Of a stretch of 28,435 nucleotides of DNA, positions 22,839-28,435 are shown one piece after another. The translations under genes were made by a program, and so were the position numbers. Each line of letters opens with the position of its first letter. Within the stretch, counting starts at the first letter, position 1. The DNA comes from Segatella salivae DSM 15606 (GTDB lineage Bacteria; Bacteroidota; Bacteroidia; Bacteroidales; Bacteroidaceae). The notes beneath the pieces were generated by a model that saw nothing but the letters and a program-made list of their open reading frames with translations, had not been told where the DNA came from and ran no database searches. Location: assembly GCF_000185845.1 (NCBI RefSeq), contig NZ_GL629647.1, positions 683,892 to 712,326 of the forward strand, given 5' to 3'.

Positions 22839-24086
22839 TTGAATCTACCATTTTTCATAGCCAAGAGAATTTATGGTGGCAAGACCGAAGGAAAACAAGT
22901 GTCACGCCCTGCCATTCGCATTGCAACAGCAGGTGTAGCTATCGGACTTGCAGTAATGCTGATTTCGGTGAGTGTCGTACTTGGATTCAAACATACAATA
23001 CGTGACAAAGTGATTGGATTTGGTAGCCATATTCAGGTTTCAGACTTTATGACCTTGCAGACAGGTGACTCCTATCCCATTCAGATGGATGACTCCATGA
23101 TTACAGTATTGAAGTCTATTCCTGGCATTAAACATGTTCAACGCTACGCACTTAAACAAGGAATACTTAAAACCGACAATGATTTCTTGGGAGTAGTATT
23201 CAAAGGTGTCGGTCCCGAATATGACACAACATTTCTTCATCATAATTTAGTTCAAGGCTGCATCCCACGCTTTAATGATACGACAACGGACAATAATATC
23301 CTCATTTCGAAAAGCATTGCAGCCAAGTTAGGCGTAAAAGTCAATGATAAAATTTATAGTTATTTCATAGATAAGGATGGAATACGCACAAGAAGATTTA
23401 AGATCCAAGGTATTTATCAAACGAATCTATCACAATATGACGACATTACTTGTTTTGCAGACTTAAATACGATTGTAAAACTCAATGGTTGGCATGATGA
23501 TCAGGCTACTGGAGCAGAACTCATTGTCAAGGACTTCAACCAATTGGATAATGTGGAGAATCTCGTCATCAAAAAGGTAAACCGCACACTCGACCACTAT
23601 GGTGAGACATATTCTTCAAAGACAATCCGTGAACTTTGCCCTCAAATCTTCTCTTGGCTTGACCTACTCGACCTAAATGTATGGGTTATCCTCGCACTGA
23701 TGATTGCCGTAGCAGGAGTAACTATGATATCCGGACTACTAATAATCATCTTGGAACGTACTGTGATGATTGGCATTTTGAAAGCTTTAGGCGCACGAAA
23801 CAAAACTATCAGACACACATTTATGTGGTTTGCGGCATTCATTATAGGCAAAGGTTTGTTGGTTGGAAACCTGATTGGACTTGGCCTTATCACGCTTCAA
23901 CAGTTCACAGGACTCGTCAAACTCAATCCGCAAACTTATTATGTGAGTACAGTCCCCGTGGAGTATAATATCCCTTTATTTATCATTTTGAACGTTGCCA
24001 CCCTACTCATCAGCCTCTTTGTGCTCATCGCTCCAAGTTATTTGATTTCTCATATCCATCCTGCAAAGTCCATGAGATACGAGTAA
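22839..24086 (+). CDS. LolC/LolE-type ABC transporter permease
   Basis: Inner-membrane permease of the FtsX/MacB superfamily, 415 aa. It has an N-terminal membrane helix (about 27-49), a periplasmic domain (about 50-270) and three C-terminal helices (about 276-302, 322-345, 378-400), with ERTVMIGILKALGARN as the cytoplasmic coupling segment. LolC/LolE proteins extract lipoproteins from the inner membrane with the ATPase LolD; no ATPase gene is in the window, so the role is by homology. The start is TTG (MNLPFFIAKR in translation), the only suitable codon after the aminotransferase stop 16 codons upstream in the same frame. The C-terminal HPAKSMRYE is typical of the family. Confidence 0.88.
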   Translation: MNLPFFIAKRIYGGKTEGKQVSRPAIRIATAGVAIGLAVMLISVSVVLGFKHTIRDKVIGFGSHIQVSDFMTLQTGDSYPIQMDDSMITVLKSIPGIKHVQRYALKQGILKTDNDFLGVVFKGVGPEYDTTFLHHNLVQGCIPRFNDTTTDNNILISKSIAAKLGVKVNDKIYSYFIDKDGIRTRRFKIQGIYQTNLSQYDDITCFADLNTIVKLNGWHDDQATGAELIVKDFNQLDNVENLVIKKVNRTLDHYGETYSSKTIRELCPQIFSWLDLLDLNVWVILALMIAVAGVTMISGLLIIILERTVMIGILKALGARNKTIRHTFMWFAAFIIGKGLLVGNLIGLGLITLQQFTGLVKLNPQTYYVSTVPVEYNIPLFIILNVATLLISLFVLIAPSYLISHIHPAKSMRYE

Positions 24087-24125
24087 ATAAAATCTAATAT
24101 AGGAAACAAAAAGTGCACATAAAGT

Positions 24126-24180
24126 TTTGAGATGTGCAAAGAAAGAACTATCTTTGCACAAAAATTTTGATATTGTGCAA
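24126..24180 (+). promoter_or_regulatory. Promoter with candidate operator, acyl-CoA synthetase genes
   Basis: TTTG (24126-24129), 19 nt, then TATCTTTG (24149-24156) is an exact consensus promoter. Over it lie three related half-sites: TGTGCAAAG (24133-24141), its exact complement CTTTGCACA (24152-24160), and TTGTGCAA (24173-24180), spaced about 20 bp from one to the next. The first pair brackets the spacer and -7 box, so a bound dimer would block RNA polymerase. Part of the middle site is shared with promoter sequence, as TTTGCA often follows here. Confidence 0.6.
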
Positions 24181-25850
24181 TGGACTCACAACCAAATTTC
24201 AACCGCTTTATAGAACAAAGCATCATCAATAATTGGGATAAAGACGCCTTGACAGACTACAAAGGTGCCACGCTTCAATTTCATGATGTTGCCCGAAAGA
24301 TAGAAAAACTGCACATTTTATTTGAGAACAGTGGGCTACATAAAGGCGATAAGATTGCTATTTGTGGTCGAAATAGTTCTCATTGGGCTGTTGCATTCTT
24401 AGCCACTTTGACCTATGGGGCTGTTGCTGTACCTATTCAAAATGAATTCAAACCCGAACAAATTCATAATATTGTCAATCATAGCGAGTCTCGATTTCTA
24501 TTTGTAGGAGATGTTGTTGCAAAGGAAATTGATGCTGAAGAGATGCCTTCACTTGAAGGAATCCTATATTTACCAGACTTTTCTATTGTGCTTTCTCGGT
24601 CTGAGAAATTTACGTTTGCACGTGAATATCTCAATGAAATCTTTGGAAAACGATATCCAAAGTACTTTAGACAAGAACATATCCACTATCATCAAGACCA
24701 ACCTGAGGAGTTAGCTTTAATCAATTATACAAGCGGAACAACAGGATTCTCGAAAGGTGTGATGCTCCCCTATCGTGCATTGACTGGCAATTATCTATTC
24801 TTAGAAGAAGTAATTGGTTCAAAGATACCCAAGCATTGTAATGTCTTAGCCATTCTTACAATGGCACACATGTATGGTATGATGTGCGAACTCATACTCG
24901 AATTCTGCCTTGGAAACCATACTTATTTCCTCACAAGACTACCAAGTCCAACGCTCATTCAACAGGCTTTTGCTGAAATCCACCCGGCAATGATATTCTC
25001 GGTACCATTAGTTGTTGAGAAGATTATCCGCAAGAATGTCTTTCCAAAGATTCAAAGCAACATCTATAAGCTATTGATGACAATGCCTGTTATCAACAAA
25101 AAAGTTAAGCAACGCATTCTCGATATCGTACAGGCGGAGTTTGGTGGTGCAATGTATCAGGTTGCTGTAGGAGGTGCTGGGCTAAATAAAGAGATAGAAG
25201 ATTTCCTTATCAACATCGGATTTCCTATCACTATGGTCTATGGAACCACTGAAACTGCCCCACTAATTACTTATGTTGACTGGCATGATTTCATTCCAAG
25301 AAGTTGTGGAAAGCCCGTGAAATTCATGGATGTGAAGATAACCAGTAATGACCCAGAGACTGTTCCTGGTGAGATTATTACACAAGGACAGAATGTCATG
25401 TTAGGATATTACAAGAACCAAGAAGCTACAGATGCCGTCATAGATAAGAACGGATGGTTTCATACAGGAGACTTAGCTACGATGTCAAAAGACGGACATA
25501 TCTTCATCCGTGGACGTATTAAGAACATGCTTCTCGGTGCAAACGGGCAAAACGTTTTTCCCGAAGAAATTGAAAATAAGCTAAATTCGATGACCTTAGT
25601 CAATGAAAGTCTTGTCATACAAAAAGGTGAAAAAATCATTGCACTCGTTCATCCTGATTACGAAGAAGTCGAATCTTTGAATTTCAGTGAAGATGATTTA
25701 AAACAAGTTATGGAGCAAAATCGTAATGAACTAAATGCAATTCTGCCCAAATATGCAAGTCTTTCAGCGATTCAAATACAGAAAGAAGAGTTTGCAAAGA
25801 CTCCCAAAAAGAGCATTAAACGCTATCTTTATCAAAATACCATCCAATAA
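24180..25850 (+). CDS. Long-chain acyl-CoA synthetase, copy 1
   Basis: AMP-forming acyl-CoA synthetase (ANL superfamily) of 556 aa; it activates a fatty acid as acyl-AMP and transfers it to CoA. Visible motifs are the P-loop YTSGTTGFSKG (183-193), YGTTET (354-359), the hinge region HTGDL (428-432) with GRIKNM (445-450), NGQNVFPEEIE, and the catalytic lysine region KTPKKSIKR near the end. The fatty acid chain length is not determined by what I can read. The segment AILTMAHMYGM has T where copy 2 and most relatives have P. The next gene is a close paralogue, starting 47 nt after the stop. An operator-like repeat overlaps its promoter. Confidence 0.92.
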   Translation: MDSQPNFNRFIEQSIINNWDKDALTDYKGATLQFHDVARKIEKLHILFENSGLHKGDKIAICGRNSSHWAVAFLATLTYGAVAVPIQNEFKPEQIHNIVNHSESRFLFVGDVVAKEIDAEEMPSLEGILYLPDFSIVLSRSEKFTFAREYLNEIFGKRYPKYFRQEHIHYHQDQPEELALINYTSGTTGFSKGVMLPYRALTGNYLFLEEVIGSKIPKHCNVLAILTMAHMYGMMCELILEFCLGNHTYFLTRLPSPTLIQQAFAEIHPAMIFSVPLVVEKIIRKNVFPKIQSNIYKLLMTMPVINKKVKQRILDIVQAEFGGAMYQVAVGGAGLNKEIEDFLINIGFPITMVYGTTETAPLITYVDWHDFIPRSCGKPVKFMDVKITSNDPETVPGEIITQGQNVMLGYYKNQEATDAVIDKNGWFHTGDLATMSKDGHIFIRGRIKNMLLGANGQNVFPEEIENKLNSMTLVNESLVIQKGEKIIALVHPDYEEVESLNFSEDDLKQVMEQNRNELNAILPKYASLSAIQIQKEEFAKTPKKSIKRYLYQNTIQ

Positions 25851-25897
25851 AACAATTGATTACCAAACAAAAAGTAATTCAAAAAAAAGACAACATT

Positions 25898-27562
25898 ATG
25901 GAACAAATACCAAGTTTTAATAGTCTGATACAGCAGTCTATCATAGACAATTGGGATAGAGACGCACTCACAGACTTCAAAGGTGCGACCCTGCAATATC
26001 ATGATGTAGCTCGTAAAATCGAGAAACTTCATATCATGTTTGAAAGCAGTGGTGTGGTCAAAGGAGACAAGATTGCTTTAGCTGGGCGTAATAGTGCAAA
26101 TTGGGCTGTAGCATTTCTGGCTACACTTACCTATGGATGCGTGGCTGTTCCAATTCTCCATGAATTCACACCCGAGCAGATGCACAACATCGTTAACCAT
26201 AGTGAGGCTCGTCTTCTCTTTGTAGGTGATGTAGTGGCAACACAGATTGACCCAACAAAGATGCCCACACTCGAAGGCATTATCTATATCCCCGACTATT
26301 CGCTTGTGCTTTCCCGTACAGACAAACTCACCTATGCACGTGAGCATTTGAATGAAATGTTCGGAAAAAAGTTCCCAAAATACTATCGTAAAGAACATAT
26401 AAACTATTATATTGAAAAGTCTCCCGACGAGTTGGCTCTTATCAATTATACCAGCGGAACAACAGGATTCTCAAAGGGTGTAATGATTCCTTATCGTGCA
26501 TTATGGAGCAATGAATATTTCGCTGAACAAGTTTTAGGAAAGGTTGTCAAGGCTGGAGATAGCATCATTAGCATCCTTCCAATGGCTCACATGTATGGTA
26601 TGGCCTTCGAGTTTATCTTCGAATTTTGTAAAGGTTGCCATGTATTCTATCTCACACGCGTACCAAGTCCTGCCATCATTGCACAGGCTTTTAGTGAGGT
26701 TAAGCCGAAGATCATCATCAGTGTACCTTTGGTTATCGAGAAGATTATACGTAAAAAAGTATTCCCAAAGATACAGAATAATCGCATGCGTATGCTTCTT
26801 CACATGCCTGTTGTGGCTAAGAAGGTGCGTGAAAAGATATGTGAACAGGTATCAAATGCATTTGGAGGAGAGTTCTATGAAGTTATCATCGGTGGTGCCG
26901 CTTTTAACCAAGAGATAGAACATTTCGTTCATCAGATAGGCTTCAAATACACAGTTGGTTATGGCGCTACAGAGTGTGCACCTATCATTTGCTATTCAGA
27001 TTATAAAGACTTTGTACCAGGAAGTTGCGGACGGGCTGTTGTAAACATGCAAGTGGAGATTGATAGTCCTGACCCAGAAAATATTCCTGGCGAGATTCTT
27101 GCAAAGGGGATGAATGTCATGTTGGGGTATTATAAGAATGAAGAAGCTACCCGACAGACCATTGATGCTAATGGATGGTATCACACAGGAGACCTCGGTA
27201 CTAAAGATGCCCATGGAAATATCTTCATCAAGGGACGTTCCAAAAACATGCTACTTGGTGCAAACGGACAAAATATCTATCCAGAAGAGATTGAAGACCG
27301 ACTCAACTCAATGGCTCTTGTCAATGAAAGTGTCGTGATTCAAGATGGAGATAAGCTCGTGGGTTTAGTGCATCCTGACTATGATGAAGCCAAGAGTATG
27401 GGGTTGAGTGATAAAGATTTGGAAACCATCATGGAACAAAACCGCAATGAACTCAATCAAACTCAGCCTGCATATTGCAAACTTTCGGCTATTATCATCC
27501 ACAAAGAAGAGTTTGAAAAAACACCCAAAAAGAGTATTAAGAGATATCTTTATCAGAAATAG
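25898..27562 (+). CDS. Long-chain acyl-CoA synthetase, copy 2
   Basis: Second AMP-forming acyl-CoA synthetase, 554 aa. Aligned by eye without gaps, 76 of the first 100 residues match copy 1, so it is a tandem duplication that has diverged. Motifs: YTSGTTGFSKG (184-194), ILPMAHMYGM, YGATEC in place of YGTTET, HTGDL, GRSKNM, NGQNIYPEEIE and KTPKKSIKR. The open frame can be extended to a TTG at 25856, but the ATG at 25898 aligns with the start of copy 1, so I use it. There is no promoter between the two genes, so both are probably read from 24126. No clear terminator follows. Confidence 0.92.
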   Translation: MEQIPSFNSLIQQSIIDNWDRDALTDFKGATLQYHDVARKIEKLHIMFESSGVVKGDKIALAGRNSANWAVAFLATLTYGCVAVPILHEFTPEQMHNIVNHSEARLLFVGDVVATQIDPTKMPTLEGIIYIPDYSLVLSRTDKLTYAREHLNEMFGKKFPKYYRKEHINYYIEKSPDELALINYTSGTTGFSKGVMIPYRALWSNEYFAEQVLGKVVKAGDSIISILPMAHMYGMAFEFIFEFCKGCHVFYLTRVPSPAIIAQAFSEVKPKIIISVPLVIEKIIRKKVFPKIQNNRMRMLLHMPVVAKKVREKICEQVSNAFGGEFYEVIIGGAAFNQEIEHFVHQIGFKYTVGYGATECAPIICYSDYKDFVPGSCGRAVVNMQVEIDSPDPENIPGEILAKGMNVMLGYYKNEEATRQTIDANGWYHTGDLGTKDAHGNIFIKGRSKNMLLGANGQNIYPEEIEDRLNSMALVNESVVIQDGDKLVGLVHPDYDEAKSMGLSDKDLETIMEQNRNELNQTQPAYCKLSAIIIHKEEFEKTPKKSIKRYLYQK

Positions 27563-28243
27563 ACAAGATTTTCAATAAAAGAAATCAAAGCAAAGATAAA
27601 GCAATAAAAGATTAAATTAAAGACAGGAGAAATAAAAGTGCATGTGACTTTGAATAAAAGCATACGCAGAGAAGACAGAAAAACATGAACAAAATCACTT
27701 CTCTATTATGCCCACAACAAAGCAGAATCATCATTGAGCACATTTATTTTTCTTGCCTTTTTTATATTTCCACCTCCATTTTATTTTATATTGAATACAC
27801 AAAATATAGCTGTTTTATCATCGAATAATCACCTAATAACAGCCAACTCATACCATTAAGAATCTTCTTAAACACAGATTTATAACAAGCTTATAATCAG
27901 GAAATTAAATAATAAGTATTTAAGTGTTTCAAAAACTCTATTTTTTCATCATTCAATAGAGAATTATCCGAAATCTTATCTGCCTGAAATGAGTAAATAA
28001 TTCAAGCCATTTTAGCCCGCAATATGAGTCATATCATTGTGTGAAACCTATCAGTTTATTTTGTATAGTTATACTCTATGCACATACCTTCAAACTCAAT
28101 TTGAATACAATCTTAAAAAACACACCCGTTTATCTGATATCTTTTATCAATAAAAGTAAGTGAAATTTGAAGAGCAAATCTTCAGAATCAATCATCATTA
28201 TGCCATTCTAAAAACTATAAACAGACTGAAAACGTGACATAAA
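27563..28243. other. AT-rich stretch without a convincing gene
   Basis: About 680 bp of very AT-rich sequence with no frame of 60 codons or more. A 47-codon ATG frame (27685-27828, hydrophobic middle) has no promoter or ribosome-binding support. A near-palindrome TTAAGAA-TC-TTCTTAA lies at 27856-27871. A minus-strand TATCTTTG (27591-27598) has no -33 partner. No clear terminator for the upstream synthetase gene is seen. Confidence 0.5.
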
Positions 28244-28282
28244 ATGAAAAAGGGGCGCATCACATATACATGACACACCCCT
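28244..28282 (-). terminator. Terminator of ssb
   Basis: On the minus strand a 12-bp stem (28271-28282 with 28251-28262, three G-U pairs) with an 8-nt loop is followed by TTTTTCATTTT. It lies 32 nt after the ssb stop. Confidence 0.8.
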
Positions 28283-28314
28283 ACATTCTGAACTAATTAA
28301 ATATTTATTCTATC

Positions 28315-28435
28315 TTAGAAAGGCAGATCATCTGCGCTTTCTCCTTCTGCACTTTCTTGTGAAGCTACAGGTGCCGGACCACCTACTGGAGCAGGACTAA
28401 CAGGAGTTGGTTCGAAACCTGCAGGCGCGGCAGAA
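28315..28435 (-). CDS. ssb: Single-stranded DNA-binding protein, C-terminal part
   Basis: Only the last 39 codons are in the window; the OB-fold lies beyond its end. The visible part is a flexible tail rich in Pro, Ala, Gly and Ser (PTPVSPAPVGGPAPVASQ), then Glu and Ser, ending ADDLPF. An acidic tail ending in D-D-x-P-F is the protein-interaction tip of bacterial SSB, which recruits repair and replication proteins. The product itself binds single-stranded DNA as a tetramer. A terminator follows the stop. Confidence 0.88.
   Translation of the reverse strand, partial: SAAPAGFEPTPVSPAPVGGPAPVASQESAEGESADDLPF

Noticed and set aside
22788..22841. Fusion of aminotransferase and permease by readthrough
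   Set aside because: The two frames are in phase, but a TAA separates them and each protein has normal ends, so they are two genes.
27685..27828. 47-codon frame with hydrophobic middle
   Set aside because: There is no promoter or ribosome-binding support, and composition of the AT-rich interval explains the hydrophobic codons.

Overview
The window looks like a chromosomal segment of a Bacteroidales bacterium, most likely Prevotella or a close relative. Most genes lack a Shine-Dalgarno sequence and are preceded by the Bacteroidetes promoter pattern (TTTG, then about 19-22 nt, then TAnnTTTG). The protein set is also typical of the group: a lipidated Omp85 protein (TamL type), DUF4494 next to YggS, a PF14905-type outer-membrane barrel, and paired acyl-CoA synthetases. 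Base composition is mostly AT-rich, with a more GC-rich stretch around 16.9-20.0 kb.

Layout. 0-4.7 kb: tRNA-Ser(GGA) on the minus strand with its own promoter and terminator; uvrA followed after 4 nt by a family 2 glycosyltransferase; a convergent small lipoprotein overlapping the glycosyltransferase end by 17 bp. 4.7-9.7 kb: a YycJ/WalJ-like metallo-beta-lactamase-fold hydrolase; convergent to it tamL; divergent from tamL a SpoU/TrmH RNA methyltransferase and a six-helix membrane protein. 9.8-10.6 kb: rplU-rpmA with a structured leader and a strong terminator. 10.8-15.1 kb: uxaC (minus) divergent from ansA, then an O-acetylhomoserine sulfhydrylase-type PLP enzyme. 15.1-18.3 kb: a 983-residue outer-membrane barrel protein on the minus strand.

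18.3-20.1 kb is the least explained part. A consensus plus-strand promoter opens into about 590 nt of leader. The leader holds six 42-bp tandem repeats, five of them near-perfect, and the four central copies carry a conserved hairpin. It ends at a gene for a charged helical protein of unknown function (DUF6261-like) and a terminator. This is the best candidate here for an undescribed element.

20.2-24.1 kb: DUF4494 and YggS as a tight pair, a class I aminotransferase, and a LolC/LolE-type permease. 24.1-27.6 kb: two tandem paralogous acyl-CoA synthetases behind a promoter overlapped by three TGTGCAA-type half-sites. 27.6-28.24 kb is AT-rich with no convincing gene. The window ends inside ssb (minus strand), recognised from its DDLPF tail and terminator.

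Starts were moved from the longest open frame where a promoter or signal peptide decided the matter: tamL (7897), ansA (12473), DUF4494 (20275) and the second acyl-CoA synthetase (25898).
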